DNA from: Siniperca chuatsi
Lineage: Eukaryota; Chordata; Actinopteri; Centrarchiformes; Sinipercidae
Assembly (NCBI RefSeq): GCF_020085105.1
Contig: NC_058059.1
Coordinates: 18,727,042 to 18,791,041, forward strand
DNA length: 64,000 nucleotides
Direction: 5' to 3'
Part shown: in pieces, positions 18,953 through 28,985 of the stretch
How the letters are laid out: each line of letters opens with the position of its first letter
How positions within the stretch are numbered: position 1 is the first letter of the stretch
The notes under the pieces: model-generated
Told to the model about the DNA's origin: nothing
Database searches by the model: none
Seen by the model: only the letters and a program-made list of their open reading frames with translations
Position numbers and translations under genes: made by a program

Positions 18953-21900
18953 ATGTCTCTCCTGTTGTCAGCCCTGATATGTCTGTCAGTTGTCCAGCTG
19001 TGTGTGGGAGAGCCCGTGGAGGAAGTCATCACAACAAGTAAGTACTGATATGGATGAGAAATAAGAGTACAGATATGGGGAGTTACAGAGAGGCAAGTGA
19101 GATAAAAGAATATAGGACAGAGAATAAACTGACCTATTTTCTAACTAATATCTTTGGGAGAACAGACTTTGTTAGCAAGCAGGCAAAGTTTTATTTATAT
19201 AGCTCATTTCATTCCATGTGGAAGCACAATGTGCTGCACAGAGCATGAGCTACCCCAAGCCACAAAATATTGTAAAGATAAAACATTTGACATAAGTAAG
19301 CACAGTTAAAATAGACATATGAATAATAACACATGTGAAAGTTAAAAGTTCTAGAAATAAAAATAAAATAATTAATTAAAACCATTAAAAATGAAGAATA
19401 AAAGCAACTAAATCAAATAATTAAGACCAATAAAAATAGGACATGTGAGTTAAAACCAATAAAATAAAAGTTAAAACCAGCAAACCAGACTACTGGAAAC
19501 CACAGCTAAGAAGGAATGTTTTGAGTTTGGTTTTAAAAGACGATACCATTGGGGCACACCTCACACGGCTGGGTAGGGAGTTCCTGCGGCTTGGAGCATA
19601 AAAGCTCAGGGCAGTTTTAGTTTTCGTGGAGACCCGGGGGATAACCAGACGGCCTGTTCCAGATGACCTAAGAGATCTAGCTGGTTCATAGCTCACAAGC
19701 AGTGTCTGAAAGCCTTTGCCCCGATGACCATGATTTCCGTCTTGTCATTGTTTAACAATAAAAAATGACTAGACATCCAGTTATCAATATCCTTGATACA
19801 TTCTGATAGAGTGTCAATAGTAATAATAATAATAATGATGATAATATGTGGCTAATTTAATGGGCAGATACACAAAATTAATTAAATATTTAAAGATTTT
19901 TCCTAAAACAAATTTGAAGATTGAAAGGTATCTTTGAAGCTCCACAACAACTAGTTACCACTACTTAGGCCTATAATGCTACCCTGATGTCATTACACTG
20001 CTGGTCACGCTACAGTTCATACCATAACCATACCATGATGTAACCATGGGGGTGAAATGCTAGTAACAGGAAAGTGCACCCTTACATTTTGACACTTTCT
20101 AATTGCACATAACTTTATCATCTCCTACAGGTATAATATTACACTATTGTGTGCTTATTTTAAATCTGTTACCAAAATAATGTAAAATAGTCCTTTTCTG
20201 ATTTATCTCCTGAATTCTGATGAGTGACCCAATACGGCTCGATGTGGATATTGGAAACTAGAATTTAAGCCTAGTCAAAGCAAGTGAAGCATGAATTCTG
20301 CAAAAAGGAAATATAACCAAGCATCACTGAGATTCTAATATTTAACATATGTTGACAGTTAGAGCAGTTAGAGAAGAGTAAATAAATAATAATACAACAG
20401 AGAATAACTTTTTTGTATAAGAAAATATAAGCAAGATGAAAAAGGGTAGGTTATACAGGTTGATTGACAGAACAATACAACTAGCAACAATGACCGCAGC
20501 ATAGACGTCTGTGTCAGTATCATGACTAACAATCTAGAAACCAAACAAAACATTTGTAACTCTGCCAATTTCATTTTGTGCATTCATGGGCCATTTTCAA
20601 TACAATGAAAAGAAGCAAACAAAAAATGTGTTTGTATAGCACTTTACAGAGGAACCATAAAATAAAAGATAGAAATAAATAGTAAATAGTAGCGCTATTT
20701 AAATAAAAAACAAACATTATAAACATAACAACAACAAAACTAGGTGACAACTCAAGGTAATGACAAGGAAATCAGCTAGTTTGTTTCCATCAGCTGGTAT
20801 ACTCCCATATGATCAGTGAGAATGCAGACAAACAGGAAAAGCACAAGGAGATGTAATACTGAAAAACGTGGAGTTTAAATTTCTCTCTAACAGTGTGCCT
20901 GTATGACACAATGGAAAAATAAGTTGTGGATGTATGTACTCAGTCTGTAGACAGTGACTCTCTACTGCTGTCTGGTTGGGTACAGTGAGTCAGAAGGTTT
21001 GGCATAGTCAGCAGTCAGAGAATGTCGTCATTGGTCAGATGCTATTTAATTTGGCAGAGTGGAGTTTGGTTTGGGAGTGTTTAGGAATGCAAAATAATCC
21101 ATTAGGGCCATTCAGTACCCATTCACCAACATCAGTAGCTTCTGTTAGTGAAATGGTTTTACAGAGAAACAGATTTGTACATGCGTATACTGTCAATACT
21201 CAACAGGATAACACATAAAATCAGTACAGTAGCAAACTGTACATTTGATTCAAAGTATACATGTATACATGCAGTACAGTTTAGTGCCACAGGGAAAAAC
21301 ACTAAATAGAAATTATATGTTTACTGTTGCTTTATTAGTGTAGTTCACTAGGAGGGTTGGTCATATGTCTCATACTTTGTATGGAGGAAAAGCATTGTTG
21401 CACTGACCACAGTGGGTTGAAAGGTTCAAGTCTGTTGTCCTGCTGATGTCTGACACCCAACTGCAACGTTGGGTGTGGTCTGTTGCACCACCTGAATACG
21501 CCCGACTTCGATGTGTTGTTGTACTACAATGCATAATGAACTTGTGTGCTTGACAGGGTAGGGATGGAACATGCAGCAACTGCTAAATGGAGCCAAAAAC
21601 AGGATTTCCAACCAATACTTAGTTACTATTTGAGATACGATTAAAACATAGTCACCATCTTGCTAATTAGCATTGAATTACAGTCAAATGTTGAACTGAT
21701 GGCGTCACAAGATAAAAAGTGCAGGGATCACTAAAATTATAACAATTCATCCTGAGGGAGATATGAATACTGCAATATCTCTTCACGGTCTGCTAGATGT
21801 CCGTTCAGTGTGTTTGGTCAGCTAGCCCAGTTGTTAGTGTTGTTGCCTTGGCAATGCGAGTCTATGAATTTGGGGGGCGGAGCTTCTGAAGGAGCACTGA

Positions 21901-23417
21901 AGGGAGGGGTGTATTTGTTTGGTTGTTGAGTTCAAATATCGATATTAAACAGACCCCACCTTCAATGGGATTCATTCTCTATGCAGCATGAATAACTACC
22001 AAATTCTATGGCAAGTGATGGACTGACCGACCCACCGACTAGAGTTACACCACTATTGGTGTCGCTAAAAACTGCATAAAACAAAACCAGCAACCTTTTT
22101 GATTAACTGGACCACCCAAGGTACAAGAGCTGTAACTATTATCTCTAAATTCTGCTTCTCTTTCCTTGAGAAAACCTGCTTTATATCCTTGGCCTGATGA
22201 TTGAGGCTTGGTTTGGCAGAGTAGTGAAGACGGCTTGGCAGTGTAAAACAAGCGTTAGCGTAAAACTGGCTGAATCTAGGGTTTGGTGGTCTTATAGTTT
22301 CCAAGTCCTTGACTGATGTTCTGGACCGAAACAGCACATTTTCATGATGAAGGAGCATAAAAACCCCAAAGGGAACAATCACAACACTTAACAGCAGACT
22401 GATTGTGTGTGCCTGTGTATGATTGTGTAATTGGAGTGAGTGAGTGCATTCTTGTAAGTATGGGTGTGCTTTTAATGGCACAGAGTCATTAATGTACATC
22501 TTTATGTGTATGAATGTGTGCATTTCAGTATATTATGTTGTGCCACTTTAATAGTCTGTTAATTTACTGAGAACATAGAGTACATATCACTTAATCATTG
22601 TTGACCCACCAATAGCCATCATGCAATTATGTGAAGTTCACCTTGTGTCTGTGGTTTTTTCCTCGTAGAAAAAGTGCATCTACTGGGTGGCTGGCTTGAG
22701 AGGAGTCCAGAGTCACAAGAGGTTCAGGAGGCAGCCCAACATGCTGTGAAGATGTTCAACATGCACTCCAAGAGCAAGAAGATGTTCAAACTGGTCTCCA
22801 TCAGCTCTGCTCAGAGTCAGGTTAGATTCATGTTTCAGAAACAAAGGAACTCACATGCAACACGCCATGTCACTACCATGTAATCCCACAATAGAGTCAC
22901 AACATCTAATAGTTCTGTCCTCTTGTCCGCTCATCTTATTAGGTGACCAATATGATCAACTTTAAGATTGATGCAGTCCTGGGAAAAACCAAGTGTCTCA
23001 AGACTGAAAACCATGACTTGAACAGCTGCAGTCTTAATAGAAAGGTAAATCTGTTTTGTGTGTGCGCTCAAATGTGTTTATAAAGTTCTGTCCAACTCAG
23101 AAATAATTCTTTTTCGCACTGTTTTAAAGATAATGTCTTGTAAAGCAACACATCCACCCTTAGCTCCATGTGTTGCACTCAACATTTACATTCATGCTTT
23201 TCTGTATTCTTTCATAATACGTTCATAAGGCTGCAAATTACCTATTGCCTTTCACAGTAAGTTAGATTTTGGAGATTTCCCAACTGCTATGTAATAGTTA
23301 TTGTTGTTTCCCCCTCCGCAGCATGTGAAGTGCCACTTTGAGGTGACCCTCAACCCCTACAACAACAAACACGAGCTGCAGGGACACAAGTGCAGGAAAC
23401 TTACAGAGAATGTTTAA
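18953..23417 (+). CDS. Secreted cystatin-like protein (type-2 cystatin fold), four exons
   Basis: Four exons join in phase: 18953-19037, 22669-22820, 22943-23044 and 23322-23417, giving 144 residues. Residues 1-19 form a signal peptide ([19 protein letters not shown]). The mature part has the cystatin N-terminal Gly-Gly (LLGGW), an amphipathic helix region (residues about 48-60), then four cysteines in the C-terminal half that match the two disulfides of type-2 cystatins. Introns after SSAQSQ and after SLNRK fall where the two introns of CST3-type genes fall. The extra first intron separates the signal peptide and is 3.6 kb long because of inserted repeats. Type-2 cystatins inhibit papain-like proteases through the Gly, a QxVxG loop and a Pro-Trp loop. 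Here QxVxG reads QVTNM and Pro-Trp reads Pro-Tyr, so inhibition may be lost or changed. The start has an A at -3. No orthologue name is assigned. Confidence 0.88.
19184..19812 (-). mobile_element. Truncated LINE (L2/Rex1-like) inside the cystatin-like intron 1
   Basis: Read on the minus strand, 19700-19812 gives a reverse-transcriptase stretch ([18 protein letters not shown]), and 19490-19690 gives the C-terminal part ([19 protein letters not shown], then NSLPS, then [11 protein letters not shown]). These are typical of the fish L2/Rex1 LINE group. The two parts lie closer together than in a full element, so an internal deletion removed the middle. An AT-rich 3-prime part with TTTATTTATATAGC runs to about 19184. 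It is dead. Confidence 0.75.
19813..22668. other. Remainder of cystatin-like intron 1, with repeat fragments
   Basis: No further exon was recognised. A TTTGTATAGCACTTTACAGA fragment near 20630 resembles other dispersed repeats. The part at 21640-21960 belongs to repeat family B, listed separately. Confidence 0.5.
21640..21960 (+). repeat. Dispersed repeat family B, copy 1
   Basis: The landmarks CACCATCTTGCTAATTAGCA, a GATGGCG motif, GGGATCACTAAAATTAT and ATTCATCCTGAGGG are shared in the same order with 46430-46735. Such text is widespread in percomorph genomes. This copy is shortened in the middle. The element class is not known to me. Confidence 0.55.
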
Positions 23418-23494
23418 CTTTTTTATAGTTTAGCTCTACAGCTTTGACGTTACCTTTATTACATTTCGATACAATGTTGATGTTTTTTTCTCTG

Positions 23495-23584
23495 AATAAA
23501 TGTTTTGCGGCCGATTTTAAGTTGTGAATGTGTGGTATGATAGACAATATGATGGACTTCTGACAAGATCGTGATCTCAATAAA
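23495..23584 (+). terminator. Polyadenylation signals of the cystatin-like gene
   Basis: Two AATAAA hexamers lie 78 and 162 bp after the stop codon, at 23495-23500 and 23579-23584. Both are on the gene strand and in an AT-rich 3-prime flank, so either or both may be used. Confidence 0.6.
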
Positions 23585-24589
23585 ATTTGTTTGGAAAAGG
23601 TGACCAAGAGCAGGTGTTGCTTTTTAACATTATGTGGAAATGATTTGTGGTTTGATGATTGTAGTTTTTTTGTTGTAGTGTTTTTTGGTTTTGCAGACCG
23701 TCTGTGCAAAGAGAACACTTGATATTTGTAGTGAGAACAGCAGGGGGGTGAATGTCCCCCCACATTCACCAACACACAGCTGCGTAGCCTGCTCAGATCT
23801 CTGGACCCAACTGACCTCTTCCCCTCTCCAGCAGTAAAAATGTGTCAGTTTGGATACTTGCGTCACACACACATGCAAACAAAAACACTCTTTCTGCTCT
23901 CTCACTCTCTCTCTAATTGAAAAGTCACAAGTTTACATGGCATGCGTGATATTAGTTTGAATGATGTCTCCTGTATGTAACCGTTCTCTCTCCAGCTCTT
24001 TCTCCAGAAATGTCTTCCATTCAATCAAGCGGAAAAGCCTTAAATATACATTTTAATAGGTTTCAGGAAATAATACAGGTTATACTGTATCTTTAAGGTT
24101 TTCTATACTCGCATTCATACAGTCTATTGATCCTGAGGATATCAATATCAGACATATCATCCCTCTGTCCAAATGGCACAGAGGAATCTGGAATGGGAGT
24201 AATGGATACTGCTCCAAATGCTGATGTGAAGGCAGTCCTAGAGAAAAAAATGAAATGAAATAAAATGATGTACTGATGGAAAATTTTCCTTGTTTATTTT
24301 ATCTATAAAATTGCTGGAACATTTCATTGTCATGAAAACTTCTAAAGTATTTCTCAAAGATATGTTTCCTTTTTTTCATTGCCACCTGTTCACATAACAT
24401 TTTTACATTTCATTTACTGTAATTTGGCGTCAGGATCTTTACACTAATTTTCCTCTCACATGCCAAGAGGAAAATGAGCTGCAAACCCCATGCAGGACTA
24501 AATATTAAATATCGATGCTTCACTAGTAAATATTTTTATATAACCAATGGATTCAATGACAATGGGTAATGTTAAAGGTGTCGCACGTG

Positions 24590-24980
24590 CTGAACTCTGC
24601 AGTTCCCCTCAGCTCTACAGAGCGTTTTGGCCTCTTTCAGCACAACGTTACTGTTTTGGTTCAGTCTCAGCACTCGCATCAGTGCCATTTCAGATGCAGG
24701 CAGCTGTTTCCAGCAAAAAAGGCAACCAGGCTACCTGTCCAACACCAAACAGAAGACAGACAAAGTTAGTGACCAGCTAGTGCAGGTCGTGGAGCATTTA
24801 GTAGCTAAAGAGCCAGTTATTTCCCTCAGGAGTTGGTGGAGACCAAAAGAAGAGCTAAAAGGAGAGTGAATATTACTTACATTGGCCAGGTGGCCAGAAA
24901 CACGACTCCAAATGAATACGAATATTGCTCCGTGTCTGCTGGATGTGTAAATAGGCAACTGTTTGCTAATACGTTAGCTT
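24590..24980 (+). repeat. Dispersed repeat family A, copy 2
   Basis: It aligns by eye with copies at 16420-16892 and 53480-53765: CTCTGCAGTTCC start, AGAAGACAGACAAAGTTAGT, CTCAGGAGTTGGTGGAGACC, CTCCAAATGAATAC and GGATGTGTAAATAGGCAACT. It lies between the zinc-site exon and last exon of the astacin remnant, exactly where the missing Met-turn exon would be expected. Confidence 0.75.
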
Positions 24981-26897
24981 CATCTACCTAATAAAGTCAA
25001 TGTTGTATTGACAAAGTTTTTTCAAGTAATACAGGTTCAACTGTTTTGCAGGACACTGACAACATGGAAAAAACAAATAAACGAAATAAAATATCTTGCT
25101 AAGAATAGTACTATAAATTACATAAAAAGACGTTACCTTCCGTAAAACAACACAATACAATGAAGTTGTTCTTTATACTACAAGTGTTGCTGGAGTTTGG
25201 ACGCTTCCAAATGATCCTTACAATAACATGAAACAAGCTCACCTGCTGGGACATTTTCCCAGTTGATCCTGACATACTGGTCCCTGTCATTCCCAGTATG
25301 CTCATGGTGGAAGCAAAGCGCATGGAGGAGCTCATGCTGGATGATCCCGTGCTCGAGACTGCTATACACAGACAGAGAAACCACCTGCGTCCCTCCATCT
25401 CTGCCAATAATAGACCAGCACCTACAGTACAGTAAAAGACAGAGAGACAGGTTTGGATCCTGGCAGGCTGGTGTATGCACTCCGCACTCACCCGAGTTCA
25501 CTCTCAATGCAGAGGTAGTCAGACTGGCCGTGATAAGGAACGAAGCGAATGCAGGTTTTCTTGTGGAAAGTTTCCATAGCTCACTCAGTTGACTTACTGT
25601 CATCTGCAATAAAATTGACATCAGAATACATGATGCAAACATTGTTAAACAAAAAAGTCTGAGGTTTCTTTCTTTTTTTGTTCTAAGGTTTTGTAAGTGT
25701 AAATGGAAAATTGTCATGCTCACTTCCTTTCTACATGTCTGAAAACAGTTAATGCTACTTAAAGTAGCAGTTGAAACTGCATGAAAGTACTTCCTGAAGA
25801 TGAAATGATTAAGCTTGTACTGATTGTAATTCTCATGAATGAATTCCTCAGCCTTTACAGAAGTAATCACTGAGGCTGCAGGGTACATCAACCAGTCCAT
25901 GGTAGGATTTTTTCCACTTGCAGTAGTTGCTCCAGCATTTCACGGCATTTCTCTTCTTTGAAAGAGCGACATAACCTTCCACCAGCATATGATTGATGCC
26001 TGGGGTAAGACAATACATGGGCAGCACGCTAAAGAGATGCACAGCTTCACACTTGGAATATGAGCAGGCGAGGACACAGTATTGACATTTTTCCCTGAAC
26101 AAAGTGTACTTTTATTGGCGTGCAGAATTTTTGAAGTTGTGTCTAAACAGTAAGACTCCTTGGTCTTCACACCTAATAATTGATGACTCAGTTACCAAAC
26201 ATGAAGACCCATTGTGCAATAAGATGCGTAGAACACCTGTGGTGAGAAAAGTGGTACCTTCCTCATGAGGTCGCACCTGCAGAGACACAAAGTGAGCAAT
26301 ATTTGTACAAGATTATGTCACTTTTATTATGTGCTTATTGTGTGGTTTGATTGCCATCTAATGTCTTTTTCCTGTTTGTTTACATTCATCTTTGTGTGCT
26401 GATAATATTTCATGACTCCAGTCAAAAGCCAACTTATCATTTCAAAATGCACACGTGTTAGTCTAAAAAACACTCCCTGCTATAAACAGATTTTTGGGAG
26501 ATGTTGTCATTCCCTGGTAGTTGTTAGAATCACTTAAGTGGGCCCATGGGCTCATAAAGCCATAAATGGCCTTTTAGGAGGTTTTTGTTAAAATAGGTGA
26601 GAATGAGTTCGGGTCATCGGTTTCATTGAGTTCCCAGCTCTGGATGCTTGGAGCAATCTGCAATTTGATCAAGATGTTATCACTTGTCTCACTTTTGATT
26701 AACTTTCTTTGAACATGATAACATTTAAACATGAACAAAACAAGTAAACCAGTTAAAAAAAGAGGTGCATTTGTCTCACCAGGGAATTGTTTTGAGCTGA
26801 AAGGCCCAGCAGCAAGGCCAGGACTGCAGAGAAAAGGATGGAGAAGCTTGGGAAGATTTTTGCTGGCCAGCAGTGACCGCAAAGGTTGCAGTCTTGC

Positions 26898-26904
26898 TTT
26901 TATA
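26898..26904 (-). promoter_or_regulatory. TATA box of the astacin remnant
   Basis: TATAAAA on the minus strand lies about 40 bp before the position of the lost start codon, a spacing that fits a short 5-prime untranslated region. Confidence 0.5.
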
Positions 26905-27647
26905 CAGCCACAAAGGGAAGAACTGTAAACAGACTTACTGTAAAGGCAATACATTGAACCTCAAACAAATGTTTTAATGAAAGGATAAGCTCCAACAGGA
27001 AACTCCCTCAACCTTTTCAGGTGGCAGTCAGACAAGACTTCGCAATTTTGTGTGAAAAGTGTATGTAGATGTATACTGTACATATGTGTACTACAGTTTT
27101 GCTTCTCTTGTCTGATGGGAACAAAGCAAAAGTTGGGAGTCGCATAAATGTTTTCAGTGTACAGATTTTTTTAAAAAAAAAAGAAAGAAATGAGAATACG
27201 TTTCTCAAGGAAATTTTATGTTGTTATTTAGAATTTCAGTAAAAGTGAAAATGTAATGAGCAAGCATAGAGACTGGATTTTCTTTCAAGATGGGGATCAT
27301 CCAGCCAACATCTGTGGATCTCCACCACAACTCCACCAGTAAAGCCATGCCATGCCACACTCTTTCCATTTCTGAAAAGCATACTAGTTTGGGCTCCTTG
27401 GCGGACATCACATGGAAACTCGATCCTTCAATAAAACAACCAGTTACCATTTATTTTCATTTGGTCATTCATCATGTCAGAGTAAAATTACACTCTGTGC
27501 TGGGTAAAATGAGGCTGTCTGGTGGGCTGGCAAGCATTCTTTGCTACTAAACAGGCCAGGCAGCACTGCTCAACCTATACTGCACCATTATTTAACTATT
27601 AGGATGACAGTGTTTTTCACTTGTAAGCTGTTTCCTGTTTTACACAC

Positions 27648-27740
<93 letters not shown>

Positions 27741-28300
27741 GATAGATCTATATAATCCCTTAACATCCAGTTTTCCCCTTTTATTTCCCCTAAAGTATCT
27801 TTAGGTTGGAAAAATCTTCTTATTCCACTCTGTCTGACAGATACAAATATATTTTCTGTCAGCTTGTTTTAACTATGTGGTTGCTCCATTTGAACAAATA
27901 GAAATAATCCAGATGTTTTGTGAATCAAACCTGATATCTTTGGTATTTTTGGAACAAAGTGTGGCTGCACGGAATGAATTAGTAATGAAAGGAGCACTAG
28001 CCTTTCAGTGAGGCTCTGGTGGTAGATGTTTGGACTCAACAGCTATCTCAGGGACAAACCGGATAAGATGGCTGGATAGCTGTATAAGAAACTAATAAGG
28101 GGATGAGGAACAGGTGAGCAGGTGGGTGTGGAAAGGTGGGAACACACTGGGGACAGCTGCTGGACAGAGGGGGAATGGCAGGTTTGGGAAGTGAGTCTGG
28201 GGGAAGTGACAATGTCTCACAAGACAATGTCTTATAAGTTGAATGACAAAATTCTAATTTCCTGTAAGGCATATTAGGACTTCAAAATTGTAGCAGTTAC
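26905..28300. other. Intergenic, with a (TCTA)n microsatellite
   Basis: No exon was recognised between the astacin remnant and the end of RASSF6. The (TCTA)n tract at 27649-27740 has about 23 units and is followed by GATAGATC, which is partly its own reverse complement. Confidence 0.6.
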
Positions 28301-28303
28301 TAT

Positions 28304-28309
28304 TTTATT
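28304..28309 (-). terminator. Candidate polyadenylation signal of RASSF6
   Basis: AATAAA on the minus strand, about 530 bp past the RASSF6 stop codon. It is the first such hexamer I found downstream. Its use is not shown. Confidence 0.35.
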
Positions 28310-28840
28310 TATTTCATTATTTAATTATGTATTTATTTATTTTGGTACAAAAGGGAAACTTATTCCAATTATTGGCACCACAGAACCTAAAGGAATAAGT
28401 ACTGATGTTGGCAGTCAATTAAATGATTTACATTCAAACTGTATTAATCATTTCATACGTTTATGTGTATAGATTAATTCATTAACTATAACTAACCTCT
28501 GAAAAGTGGCATAATTCACATACAGACAACACAAAACATAAGAGGTCATGTTGGTCCCACAACTTATATTAATGAACACACAACACTGATTTACAGATAT
28601 TTACAGCAGCATCTTACAATTTTATCTTGTACTTATTTTACAGACAATGAAGGAATACAGTGAATAAAAATGATATAAGTGACTCAGTTTGTAAGACTTG
28701 AAAAAGTACCATGTATTCTGTTACTTCTTTGTTGTTCATCTGCATGGATGTCAGTATGTCATGTGGTATTTTCCTATCTTCACCTTTATGTTTCACATTC
28801 AAACTTATGATCCTGTGTCAGTGATTCAGATCAGCAGTCG

Positions 28841-28919
28841 TCAGACACTGGTCTCAATGTGAGGTGACGTCTTACAGTTCAGCATATGGGATAGGAGTCT
28901 ATGCTGGTGGTGGTACCTG

Positions 28920-28985
<66 letters not shown>

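Larger units (their letters stand above)
24093..26904 (-). pseudogene. Astacin-family metalloprotease (hatching-enzyme/c6ast type), apparently inactivated
   Basis: Minus-strand blocks in order are: signal peptide 26780-26857, propeptide 26577-26657, maturation site 25859-25999 (NAVKCWSNYCKW), 25492-25603 (AMETFHKKTCIRFVP), zinc site 25243-25421 (IIQHELLHALCFHHEH) and C-terminus 24093-24237 (GQRDDMSDIDILRINRLYEC, then stop). Astacins are secreted zinc endopeptidases with HExxHxxGxxH and a Met-turn. Lesions: the expected start codon at 26855-26857 is ATC; the propeptide block runs into a stop with no GT donor; a TGA stands in frame just before AMETF; the zinc-site Gly is Cys; a usual Cys before the zinc site is Ser; and the block with the Met-turn (S-x-M-x-Y) is absent from 24238-25242, where repeat family A copy 2 sits. 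Other splice edges still match in phase, so decay is fairly recent. A TATAAAA lies at 26898-26904. Confidence 0.8.

Noticed and set aside
25050-25085. Plus-strand text TTTTGCAG followed by GACACTGACAACATG as the missing astacin exon (reads QDTDNM)
   Set aside because: It is on the opposite strand to the astacin remnant, lacks the S-x-M-x-Y turn and stops quickly.
25570-25600. In-frame TGA of the astacin remnant as a selenocysteine codon
   Set aside because: Astacins do not use selenocysteine. The position is one transition from an Arg codon and other lesions exist.
27541-27741. Frame ending in an Ile-Tyr-Leu-Ser repeat
   Set aside because: It is the translation of the TCTA microsatellite.
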